Of a stretch of DNA of 64,000 nt, positions 23,590 to 34,798 are shown one piece after another. This DNA is from Cryptomeria japonica (lineage: Eukaryota; Streptophyta; Pinopsida; Cupressales; Cupressaceae). The translations under genes were made by a program, and so were the position numbers. Under the pieces are notes generated by a model. That model was not told the origin of the DNA. It did no database searches and worked only from the letters and a program-made list of their open reading frames with translations. The stretch is taken from positions 143,029,041 to 143,093,040 of the forward strand of contig NC_081406.1 of the NCBI RefSeq assembly GCF_030272615.1. The letters run 5' to 3'. The stretch's first letter is position 1, and the number at the start of each line of letters is the position of its first letter.

Positions 23590-25313
23590 ATGGGAAGTAA
23601 CAGGCGTCACTATTAGCCAAGTAACTATAAGGAGTAGAAACAAAAGGAGGAAATTTGGAGCATCTTGCAGAAGGACAAGTTTATGCAGTATATGGAGAGA
23701 CTCCATGGGAGGGATGCCAAAATCACTAATTTTTTCTGCAAAAATTGGAGGAAGGGCACCCTGAAGATGGGAGATCAAACTATCTCTATTGATGAAGACC
23801 TCATTGCTTAGGTGACGGGTCTTCGTAGGGAAGGTAGCAATTTCTACAGGGATAGAAAGCTTAGAAAGGAGGCCATTGAGTGATAGCCTAAAATGACAAA
23901 GGAGAAGAAGTGCCTGGTTAAGCTAAGCAAGACCTACTACCCTCCTAGGGCATTTGTTAAGCCTTGGAGGGAGGTTTTGTTTGCTATTATGTGATACATT
24001 ACCTTGGATGGAAGATTCACCAAAGTTTATGGCTATCATTTTGTACTGCTCAACCATTTTAGGTATGATGAAAAATTTAACATACCCTATTTCCTGATTT
24101 GTTCAATGAATGCTACTATTAAAGCCCATAGAGAGAACCCTAAGGGAGATACAACCATGCACCAAAGTCTTATGGTTTTAATCTATGACCATTTAAAAGC
24201 TAACCAAATTGCCCACCCCCAGCCTTCTATCTTTGATTCTGTGGAGGAAGGGTAGGATTCTGATTTTTCTATGGGTGATGAGTCTGGAAGTGATTCAAAA
24301 AGTGAGATAGAGGAGATTTTGAAAGACTTTGAAGTTGAACTTGGTAAGAAAAGAAAATAGATGAGCATTAAGCCATCCTCTTCTAAGGACAAGAAAAAAA
24401 GTAAAGATAAGGTCTTCCAGATTCACTCCTCCTCCTCCTCGGAGGTCTTTGAGGACTCTAAGAAGGATGAATCTCAGTTCCCTCAGAGAAAGAAAACTAA
24501 AACTTTCATTCAGAAAAGGAACAAATAGAAAAGGCAACACAATTATGAGTTGGAATTGGAGGATAAAGTGCAAAGAAAGGATCCTGACATTGACCAAAAA
24601 GTGGAGGAGATTACAGGGGAAGGTTTCAATCAGAGGGTTGGTGGAAATGTCGAACAGATCATTAGTGGAGATGTTCCCAATAATGATCAGGCCAATGCTA
24701 GTGAGAAAACCCCCCTTCAAATCCTCCTACCAAGCATTTGAAAGGGTTTGTGGACACCCTCGATTGGTTAATTAATAGTCACAAGAAAGTTGTGGAGGAT
24801 AATAAGAAGCTGAGCCACAAGGTTCAAATTCTGGAGACAATTAGTATTGGTGAAGGTAAATCTATGGCTAAATATGTTGATGACTTGGGTAAAATTGTTG
24901 CCAGAGTTGAAGAGATTAGAGACATCTTCAACCCAAGGTTTGAGCAAGTGGAGAAGGCCCTAGAAGAGATAAAAACCAATGGCAATGCTACGGACCAAAG
25001 AATGGCAGAAACTGACAACAAATTCAACAAAATTGAAAACTACCTTAGAAGCATTGCTGAAAAAAACCATAACATTCTGAAGGCCTCGGCTGACAACACC
25101 AAAATTCTTATCAGCAAGTTGGAGAACGAGAAGGATTCCCTAGAGCTAGAACCTAACATGGAAGGTATGGGAGAGGTGTAAGGACCTAGAAAGAGGACCA
25201 AGGGTAAGAAGAAGGAGAGAAAGCCAAATAAGAAAATTGAAGAACTCAAAGTTGCTTTGGCAAACTATGACCTACTAGTCACTAAGGCGGTTGATCTTCT
25301 TAAGTCTTTGTAG
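23590..25313 (+). pseudogene. LINE ORF3: extra protein downstream of ORF2, broken
   Basis: It lies between the ORF2 stop and the LINE 3' tail, on the same strand and inside the target-site duplications, so it belongs to the element. The first domain (23,647-24,255) has WSILQKDKFMQYMERLHG, ISIDEDLIA-stop-VTGL and PWREVLFAIM-stop-YITLDGRF. This is the style of helical domain I associate with plant transposon-borne accessory proteins. A charged low-complexity linker (KKRK, SSSKDKKKSKDK) follows. The last part (24,738-25,181) is a likely coiled coil (LINSHKKVVEDNKKLSHKVQ) ending with basic KRTKGKKKERKPNKK. Several in-frame stops and one frameshift near 24,725 are present. Standard plant L1s have two ORFs. 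Confidence 0.7.
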
Positions 25314-25513
25314 TTGTTGTTTGTTGTTTAGGTCTTTTATTTGGTTTTTTCACTTTGTTGTTCCTTTCTTTTGATGTCCATTCAGTTTACTGGCCTTCTT
25401 GCCAGTCTTTTGTATGTTGTTTCATTACTGGTCTGGTTTCTCTATGTTGAACTATCTGATGCTCCTTTGTTAGAGGTTTCAGGTCCTTAAAACCTGTTTT
25501 TCATATTAATCAG

Positions 25514-25529
25514 AATATGAACACATATG
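25514..25529. repeat. Target-site duplication of the LINE (right)
   Basis: AATATGAACACATATG, partner of 17,415-17,430. Confidence 0.8.
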
Positions 25530-26215
25530 AAAAAGCATTTCACATTATATACTTGAGTTTGGGCCTTGAGACCTATATTTATGATATATTAGGGCCTATT
25601 ATGTACATGTGATAAATTAATGACCTATTATCCCATAATTTAGGTCCTAATATCACATACATAATAGGTCCTAATATTTTCATAATATAGGTCTTAAGGG
25701 GAGTAAAGTATAGTGTGAATTTTTTTGCATACGTGGTCATATATTAAGTCATAATTAATAAGACCTATTATGTCATAATAGGTTCTAACTTATATCATAT
25801 TTAAGACCTACTTAATTGCATGTGATTGGTCCTTTAATATCACATAATATATCTGTCTTAAGGGGAGTCAAATATATTAATGTGAAATGTTTTTGCATAT
25901 GTGGTCATATTAAGTAATAATAAGGTCTATTATGTGATATTAGGACTTATTATGTGATTATAGGTCTTAGATATGACATAAATTTAGAACCTATTATGTC
26001 ATAATAGGTTCTATTTATATGAATAGATGTATAGAAAAACATTTCACATTATACAAGAGTCCCCTTAAGACCTATATTATGCATATATTAGGACCTATTA
26101 CATGTGATATTAGGAGGTCTATTATGAAATAATAGGTCTTAAATATGACATAATAGTCCACCTGTTATGACATAATATTTAGGTCTTACTAAATGACTTG
26201 AAAATTTGGTTTCAA
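25530..26215. repeat. Left palindromic array, second part
   Basis: Units built from CATTTCACATTATA, CCCCTTAAGACCTAT, CCTATTATG and CATATGTGGTCATAT occur in forward (26,035, 25,540) and reverse (25,690, 25,855) orientation. Many short perfect palindromes such as GACCTATTATGTCATAATAGGTT arise. The array ends about 60 bp before exon 2 of the transposase gene. It shares CATATGTGGTC and CCCCTTARGACC with the array at 51,605-52,690. Confidence 0.75.
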
Positions 26216-28703
26216 ATTAAACTTGGAATTTCATTGCATTAAAAATATTCTCTATCATCTTAAATTATGTGTAGAATGGGCTTGAGAAGAAGGGAGTTCT
26301 CAAGCAGGAGTCGAGGCAAATGAACCTGTTGAAGAACACAATATAGTTTATGAACATAGGGAAGAGCTTGCCCAAGTTGAACCAATGGAGGTTGAAGGAG
26401 AGGGGTCAGGCTCCTTACCTCCTACCAATGGTATGGATGATCATATTGTGGATCTAGCTAAATAGGTGAAGAGAAACATTTCTTATAAAAATTTAGATCA
26501 CTTACTTGAAATGGATGTGGATGAGTTGAAATGTCTTAGTGAAGAACCTAGACATGCTAAAAGGAGTTCAATGAATAAAAGTGTAAAATAAATAATGTCC
26601 CATTTCAACAATCTTGATACTACACTAGAGAAAGCTCAATTGTTATCAATTGTACTTACTCGTAAAGACTTAATAGATCCACTAAAATTGTTGGGTATAT
26701 ATACAACAAGTCAAAAGAGGAAAACTTCTCAGCTACAAAAATATATTGTTGATAATGTTAAGAAAGGTTTGGTGAACATTGGTAAAAAGTCTCAAATAGT
26801 AGATAAGACCATTTCAAGAAGAGTGATGTTGACATCTTTAGTAAATGAAAGATTGCCTCAAAAAAGACAAATCTCTTCACTGTCATCTAAGTTTGGTTTT
26901 ATTTGAAGGACAATATAAAAATATGTGAAAAGGAGAAAGAGTTTGGATGATACTACCTCAGAAGGGAATTGGAAAATTATGTGTAGAGCTCCTCATTTTG
27001 ATAGAATTGAAGATGTTGTTAGGAAATTCATGACAATTTTTTGGAATGATAATACTCATCCTTTATCATACAATAGAGATGTTATCAAGCAAAGGATTGG
27101 CCTTGATCATTATGATGTTCATGTAAAACATTGGTTAGACACAACAAAACATGAATTGTATGTGTTGTTTACTAAAAAAAACCCTCATATAAATATTGGA
27201 CAAACCATGTTTGGACGGTTAAGGCCATATTATGTGAAGGTAAACAAAGTCTTCAAAACTTGTTGTTGTCATTATCACATCGAATTTGATCTGTACTATC
27301 AGGTGTTTCAAAAGATTAGAGAAGATAGTGATGGTTATGAAAAAGCTCCTCCTAAACAAACAAGTCAATTCATAGCATCCATCTTATGTGATAAATCAGA
27401 TGATAATGCAACTGATCAAATAAATTGCATAAAAGGAATTTGTGGAACATGCGGGGAGTTGGCCAAATTGCCTTTGAGAGATGAAGATAGTGACTTGAGG
27501 AAGATGGTAAATTGCAAGAGTTACAAGTACAAAAAAATTGAAACAAAATTTGGAAAGGAATCTACAAGGTTAGATTATGTAAAAGAGGAAATACCTATTG
27601 GAACATTTATGGAAAATTTTCATAGGTTGATAAAACCATACATATGCCATGGTTTTTTTCCCAAGTGGCAAGCAAAACAATTTAAAACATTAAGAGACAC
27701 TTTCCCACTTGGAAGTATTCTATCTGTAGTGGACTTCACAAAAAATTACTCTTTTGCACATCAAAAAGAGATTCAATCAGAGTATTATTTTTCAAAGCAA
27801 AACACTGTTATGGTGCATGTGTATTATCGACATGCACAAATGGATTTGGATGGTGTTGATAGTACATTTGAAAACCATGTCATTAAGAAAGAGTATCACT
27901 TCTATATCAGTGATGATAAGGAGCATGACACACTTTTTGTACAACATTGCTTTAAGAAGTTTTTTGAATATTTGAAAGGGAGAGGCATAACAATAGTTAA
28001 GCCTTTTGTTTGGTCTGATGGATGTGCAACATAATTCAAATCTTCTAGGCCATTTTATGCACTATGTAGATATCATCGAAATGACAAAATACCACATGTT
28101 TGGATTTTTTTTAGAGTGGTAATGGAAAGGGTGAACATGATGGTGTAGGAGCTTGTATCAAACGTGCTCTAAGAAAGCACCAAATAAATTATATAGGAGA
28201 TTCTATAAATGATGCACATGATGTTGTTGAATAGTGTAAGAAACACTTTGTGCAACCTAATTATCCTGGTGAATCATCATCGAGAACATGCAGACCCATT
28301 CCATATAGGGTGTTTTAAGAGATAACCAGTACGTGTTCTCTTTTAGTGTTTTATTTAAATGTTTTTTTAATTTTTTAAAATGTTCCTAGTTCAAATGTTT
28401 TAATTTAACTAGATCTACATGTATGTTTGTGTACACATGTACATTTTGTAGATGTGGATAGAAGATCAATGCATGGATGTAAGAGCATGGAGAGGACAAG
28501 ATCTTTGCATTGTGTCATGAGTATAGATAATCACCCCTAGACATTGTACACTAGGGATTATTCATGTTTTTGTTCTGATTGCATTTTGGAAAACTATGTT
28601 GATTGAAAGAAACAAGAGCTAAATGTACCACTATATGTTTCTGACACATACGAGGATTCAAATGAGGATGAATGATTTGAAGATATTCCTTTGATTTCTG
28701 GTG

Positions 28704-29502
28704 ATTATTGTTAGGATTCCCAAAGATACTGAGAGGGGGGGGTGAATCAGTATCTAACCGGTTATAAGTTTTTCTTAACTTAAAACATGTAAAGCATATC
28801 AATACTGTATACGAGTAAACAAGAAATAATGCAATAAACAAAGATAACAACAACCACATGAAAAACACACCATAACATAGTAGTTTAATGAGGAAACTCA
28901 GTGTGGGAAAAACCTTGGTGGGAATTGTGACTCACAATATTCACTTACTAGCCAATAAGAGAATATTATTGCTACAAGAGGGGCCTGCACATGCAGGAAG
29001 GCCAAGTGCCTAGAGTTCACTGCTCACATACAAAATGGGAAGTCTCACTAACTTACAAAATGGATTATATAAATCCAATGTCTTGTACTACTTTAGAATA
29101 GCATCTACTATGCCAGATCCAGTACCGGTTTATAGCTCTGCTTCATACATAAACCCTTAACCTATAATTCGCATAATAGGTCTGCCTTATTTCGCCTATT
29201 TTCTTCCTTACAAATATTCTATAATGATCTCTTATTTATATGAGTCATTTAAAAACTTGCCAAGTCGGCTTACAATTATTTTACAATAATTTACAAAATA
29301 TATCAGAAACAAAATTCCTGTCGGCTTCTGTGCCAGTATACTTCCTTTCACTATTGGTGGTCTCTGTGCCGGTGTAGAGTTTGTCTTTGCTAGTGCCAGT
29401 AAATTGTCTTGCCGGTGTCATAGGATTGCAAGGTTGCCATCAATGACAAAACCTTCAATCACCTACAATGTCTCATTGGAGTGTGCATTTGCCAACAATT
29501 AT
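28704..29502 (-). mobile_element. Copia-type solo LTR with ATTAT target duplication
   Basis: The LTR itself is 28,709-29,497 (789 bp), TGTTAGGATT to TTTGCCAACA, flanked on both sides by ATTAT (28,704-28,708 and 29,498-29,502). The G-run plus GTGAATCAGTATC block near its left end matches the LTR at 944-2,164, whose orientation is known, so this copy is also on the minus strand. It interrupts exon 3 of the transposase gene. Deleting the LTR and one ATTAT restores the frame (...ISGDY-DHI...). Confidence 0.92.
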
Positions 29503-30176
29503 GACCATATTTAAGGATTGATTAAAAAAGGTATATGACGTACACATATATTTAAATTATATATATTTATTTCCTTTAGAAATGTTGTGTACATGTAAAT
29601 AAACTATATGTTTTAAATCGAGTACATACATTTTAAATTTATTTTACTTGTTTCAAATTGCAGGAGATATTTTTGCAATCATAGCAGAAGATGGAAATAT
29701 AGAAGGTGTTAGTTATTGTTTATTGTGTTGCACCAGAGGGAGAAAGAAGTTAATGAAATCTGAAATGAGCGATGGAGTGTCCTTTCCCATGAATTGATTT
29801 GAACATTTAAATTATTTTAAATAAATTTATTTTAAACATGCACATCTATACATGTTTTAATTTTTATATGTACCCAGCTCACTTACGTGCAAATTTTTAA
29901 TTTCTCATTTCTTATATACATGTGCATGTAGGCTCATTTGTAGTGTAAGGGACATATTTCAAACAAGTTAAAATTGTTCAACATGAGATTCATTTCACTG
30001 AATACCAAATTGACAACAAGGTATATTAGTATAGCCACTTGATCATTGTTGTTGGCCTAATTCTTCATGCAGTTCTATATTGTGAGCGGTCTCAAAAGTG
30101 GAGACTAGATACTGAAGATCATGAGAAAATATTAAGTGTTATTGAAGAGCGGTCTAAACCACTTGATGTGGTATGA

Positions 30177-31634
30177 ACTATTTGGTAAACCAAAGTACAT
30201 GTGTATCAACCCATGAATTGAATTAATCCTTGATAAATTAGAACTTAACTTGTTTTAAAACTTGAATTAATAACTTAACTTGAATAAATTATTAAATACA
30301 TTAAAGTGTTTGAATTTAAAATTTGATATATATATATATATATATATATATGGCTTGTGTGGACCATATATTGTTTAGTTAACTATGAAATTTTCAATTA
30401 TATTAAATTAGAATGTATGAAGTTAATGTACATGTTAAATAATACTTATGTGCATGTATGTAAAGTAAGTTGGGACATGTGGATGAGTTGAAAATGTGTT
30501 AAGGCCCGATGTATGCACTTGATTAGGATGTATAGTCTATCTAATTCTAAATGCATGTATGCATATGTAATTGTAAGTCGTTAAAATAATTTAGCATGTA
30601 TGTAAAGTAAATTAGGACATATATTTATTTAATTAAAAATGCACAAGTGTAAATTTAATTAAAAATGTATCTTAAATTAGGATGTATGTGTAAATTTGAT
30701 ATTAAATAAGGACGTGTGTGTAATAATTGAAGAGCCGTCTGAACCACTTGATGTGGTGTGAACTATTTGGTACACCTAGAAGTACATGGTGCGAACTATT
30801 TAGTACACCTAGAATTTAAATTATTGAATATGTTCATTAACTTGAGTTTGTTCTTTTGATATGAACAAGTGTGATTTTTATATTGTTCATGGCTTGCACA
30901 GTGGAGTGGATATATTGTTCACAAATTCATTTAAATTCAATGCATATCTACATATACATGTTACATGTAGTAAAATTTAAAATTTAAAATTTAAATAAAC
31001 ATATCAATCTTATTTAAATCTATCTACATGTACACAAATTCAATCACAAATATATATAAATTTGAAAGTTTTAGATAACTCTTAAAAACATTTTTTAAAT
31101 TGAACATTTACACCAATTCAATCTAGATGATCTTATATAATAATTTAAAAGAATAATCAAACATGCACGTACATATACACATGCGATCTAATAAGTTACA
31201 TATAATCAAACAAATCATTTAACTTAAATAAATATTTAAAGTATATATATCAAATGTGCAAATATGATCAAACACAAACTGTACACACACACACACACAC
31301 ATACACATATAAAGTGTGTAAGTAATCTAACATGTGCATGATCATTTATAATTTGAATACAAATGATGTGATATATAATCCAGGATCAAATGTACAAACT
31401 ATACATATAAATTATAATCTAACCATACTGCACATGATATATATAATCTAGGATCAAACACAAATTGTATAAAGTACATAATCTAACATACATGCATGAA
31501 ATATATAATTTGATCAAACACAATATGTATAAAGTATAATCTAGAAACTTCATACATGCATGAATATATAATATGAAAGTCTAAAATGTACATATATAAA
31601 AAAGATAAATAAATGAGCTATAAAGTCTAGCAAA
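30177..31634. repeat. AT-rich spacer between the convergent genes
   Basis: Contains a (TA)n run near 30,330-30,350, a (CA)n run near 31,285, and many ATGTATGTAAAGTAA and CATGTACAT phrases. A piece of the transposase gene's last exon (GAAGAGCGGTCTAAACCACT at 30,145) is repeated in diverged form at 30,729, followed by a short third piece. Confidence 0.55.
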
Positions 31635-32613
31635 TCAACATGCATCATGATGGCCATGGATAGAGCGACCATCTAAGGGAGAGTCCTGGTGAGAGTTTGG
31701 ATGTCCAATAGACCCCTGCAAAAGTAGAATTTATTTAAATATTAAATATAGATCTCTACACATATCCATATGTGCATATTTTTAAATATAATCGAATCTA
31801 ACTAGTTAAATTTAAATTAAAATAAAAATTGTAGCGCACATACATATATGTACACATACACAAAAAACCATAACAAACCTGTCCACTAACAGATTGTGTA
31901 ACATCGAAATAATCTCTCCTATGCACATGCTCAGAGCTCAAGATAGGAGTGACATGAGCTAACTGTTATACATATACACATATACATGTATTTAAGGATT
32001 AGTCCAAGATCAATTTAAATGATACAAGTTAACTTCTATTATTTATTAAATGATCTATATAGATTTATCGTGCATTACAACATATACATAGATTGTAAAA
32101 AGTTAAACACACATGTGTATTAGGAGTAGGTTGTATAGTCTAATCATGTCCTATGATCATATCAACCACATCACTCGTGCCCGCATATCTCTCTCTAGCT
32201 TTACATATGACTAAGGAGTGTAAGGGGCTAACTAGATGAGTAGGCATCATGGATGAAGTGTCTGACTATAGTAGCATATCCATAAACCCAGTATGGCTCA
32301 AACCTCACAGCTGCTCCTCAAATGAATCCAAGCCCTCATCTATGATATGGACTTGATCAACTCGTATCTCCTCCTTTATAGCAACAGAGTGATCTATAGG
32401 TGGGTCAGTGCCTAGAGCATGCGTAGAGTGATGAGAATGTTGTGACTGCCTCGGGGTATGCATAAATGTAGCAGTAGCCTGCCCATCTTTGAGAATCTCC
32501 TCTCTAACAACATCCAATGGTATCACACGTCAAGATGAAATAAAGTAGTAAGAATGTAGTAGGTCCTCGGCAAAATATTGCAACATATGTACATGTCTAC
32601 CACCTCCTACTAT

Positions 32614-32618
32614 AGTCA
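32614..32618. repeat. Target-site duplication of the Gypsy element (left)
   Basis: AGTCA, matched by AGTCT at 49,841-49,845 (four of five identical). Confidence 0.7.
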
Positions 32619-33162
32619 TGTTAGTGAATGAATTTTCCCTTTCTTAAAATGATCAATTTCAAACTTTGTCGCCTTCTTTTAAAGACAAGTTTTCAACTAA
32701 ACGGTTGGGCAAGTGTTATATAAACCACTTCCCTCTGAATTTTTCATAGGTACAGCTCCCTATTTTAGTTATTCAAGGAATAATCTAATTAATTTTATTT
32801 GAGTAGTATGCTTTTAACCTGAAAGCATGTAAGGCTGCCTACTTCATTCTTGGATGAAAGGCGAATATTTCACACACATTTTAGAGAAAAATTATCTTTC
32901 CAACCTTTTCAACACAAGAGATGGAAGTAACTGAAACAAAGTTTAGAACACCATTCCAACAATTAGGATAAGAAAAGAACAGATAAGAGAAACCAAATCT
33001 TTTTCTAAAAACAAACACTCATAGGAAGGAGTCCCAGAAAAATAATAATTTTCTGCAGTAGAAAGGTCATTACTGTTGTTTGATTAGATAAAAATATGCA
33101 AAGATATGTGTCTACACAGATTCAAAACCCACAAATTTTCATTCTCCCAAAAACAATATGAT

Positions 33163-33164
<2 letters not shown>

Positions 33165-33197
<33 letters not shown>
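33165..33197. repeat. (TA)n microsatellite in LTR A
   Basis: About 33 bp of TA at the same LTR position as the runs at 41,752 and 48,283. Confidence 0.9.
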
Positions 33198-33201
<4 letters not shown>

Positions 33202-33249
33202 GGACAAAGGCATGGCAATACATCTATAAATCCTTTCCAATTCCATATT

Positions 33250-34798
33250 TTGGTAACTGATCATTACCAATAAAGGTCATGGACTCGATCCAAGCAACCC
33301 ACGCCACGATTCTCTCCAAGACTCCTTTGGTTCTTAGTTGTATATCATCTTCCTCTTCCTCATCCTAGTTGATTGAAGGAATCTCAGTTTTTGCTCGAGC
33401 TAAGTATCCAGGATCAAACAATTCTAGATAATCTTCTTCAAGCCCTTTAATGTCCATCTTTACCTGAAGTGAAATAACGTGTTCTAATACCATCCTCATG
33501 TTTCCCCTTTTGAACACCTTGAGTTCATCAATACAATCTTCCCAAAAGTCCTCGAACTGTGGCATTGGGAGATATGGCATTAGACCAAGACTTCGAGAAA
33601 AACCCTTATTATCAAAACCTTTTCTTTCGGGATACAAGGGAAAATTGAAGTTCTTGAGATCTGCTCCAATGCTCAAGGCGTCCGACATTGAACTGCAGGA
33701 CAACAAACCTAGTTGGATGGAAAAATGACCCTCCCATTTATCCCTGGGTTGCACCTTTTTAACCACAGAGGTCAGTTGCCTACATATCTCCACTAAAACA
33801 AAGCAATCTAAACAATAATGAGGGAGTTTGAAGGGTTCCTCTTCAAAGCCACCTATTCTTATATAGTAGAAATGAGGAAACTAGATAAAGAAACTGCCAA
33901 ACCTCTTTATCAACATCTACACATCCTTGGAGATTCTTTAGGTTTTCACATTTTTCAATTCATAGCACAAATTACCCAAAAAAGCATTGTGTACCCTTCT
34001 AAAATCCTGCAAGGCATTATCCTTTTGCAGCATGGGATAAAAATCGTACATGGGAACATCTTCCTTTGTGAGCTATCTAGATATTCCAACTAACTCCTTG
34101 ACAAATGCCAAACGATATACAAGATATGAAGACATGAAGAAATTCTGCTTAAACTGTTTAGCCATACTCAATTGCTCCCTCATTGAATCGACAATCGGTT
34201 TTGCCCAATCAAGGTATTGCTTCCCCTCTAGTATTAACTTCACATAGCAATAAATCCAGTCGTCGAAACTGTAGGCTTCTGCAGAGCCTCTGACTTAGTG
34301 CAACAAAAGCATGACATTGTGAATGTGAGGTAGCATGTGATTCTTGAGCAACCTGGAACCACCCCTTTGAGGAACTTTCAGCCAGTATTTTGCTACAATA
34401 TTTCGGTGTCCGGTTCTATCCGCGTTGAAATCGATGATTGATTGAGCAGGGGAAAAATTGAAGAACTAGTAATCAGGTATCTTGAAGATAGAGGAAATTC
34501 CTTCATAGTTTATAGCAAGAAGGGTTTCACCATTGTCTCTTCTAATGGTCTCAGGGACTGGATCATACCTAACGATACATTCCCTAACCAATTCTAGGCA
34601 AGGGATGGCTGGGGGAAAAGCTGCTACCTCTATGAGACCGCTACTTAAAATCTCTACACCAAAAGAACCATCAATTCCCTTTAATACCCTTTCTTTTAAA
34701 ACTTCAAGATTCTCCCCTTTAAGGTCGGTATCGCTAACTATGGGCTTTGTACATGCGAGGCTAAAAACATTCCCAAACAAGTGCAGTGTGGACTTCAT
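33250..34798 (-). pseudogene. LTR-borne ORF, copy in LTR A
   Basis: It begins MKSTLHLFGNVFSLACTKP at 34,798. It contains ETLLAINYEGISSIFKIPDY, the middle block and the well-kept EICRQLTSVVKKVQPRDKW (open from 33,793 to 33,365), and ends at the deletion near 33,250. The reading frame matches copies B and C. Stops and small frameshifts separate the open parts. Confidence 0.7.

Larger units (their letters stand above)
17431..25513 (+). mobile_element. L1-type LINE, nearly full length, three ORFs
   Basis: An 8.08 kb non-LTR retrotransposon flanked by a 16-bp target-site duplication. It has ORF1 (RNA-binding), ORF2 (endonuclease, reverse transcriptase, zinc finger, RNase H) and an additional ORF3. 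The 3' tail after 25,313 is T/G-rich (TTGTTGTTTGTTGTTTAGG) and ends AACCTGTTTTTCATATTAAT. No long poly(A) remains. It landed in the palindromic array within intron 1 of the DNA transposon's transposase gene. All ORFs are broken. Confidence 0.9.
15954..30176 (+). pseudogene. DDE-like transposase gene, at least five exons, broken
   Basis: This is the likely transposase of the surrounding element. Exon 1 (15,954-16,056) encodes a basic leader, MGNKKRRKNKTSRNYSPE, then EQRRQRYHDA. Exon 2 (26,275-28,328) encodes an acidic segment, a conserved core with LRPYYVKVNKVFKTCCCHYH and CIKGICGTCGEL, and candidate catalytic residues in VVDFTKNYS (D near 27,732), WSDGCAT (D near 28,017) and GNGKGEHDG (D/E near 28,140). 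Exon 3 (28,452-28,708 plus 29,503-29,530, split by a solo LTR) has RTRSLHCV and CFCSDC. Exon 4 starts at 29,664 and exon 5 runs about 29,932-30,176. Junctions 1-2, 2-3 and 3-4 are all phase 1 with GT/AG. Damage includes stops (ACA-TAA-TTC, GAA-TAG-TGT) and a frameshift near 28,110. I know this motif set mainly from unannotated animal proteins; the superfamily is not assigned. Confidence 0.65.

Noticed and set aside
33498-33728. Plus-strand ORFs in LTR A and B
   Set aside because: They are antisense shadows of the LTR ORF, which is supported by three copies in the opposite sense.
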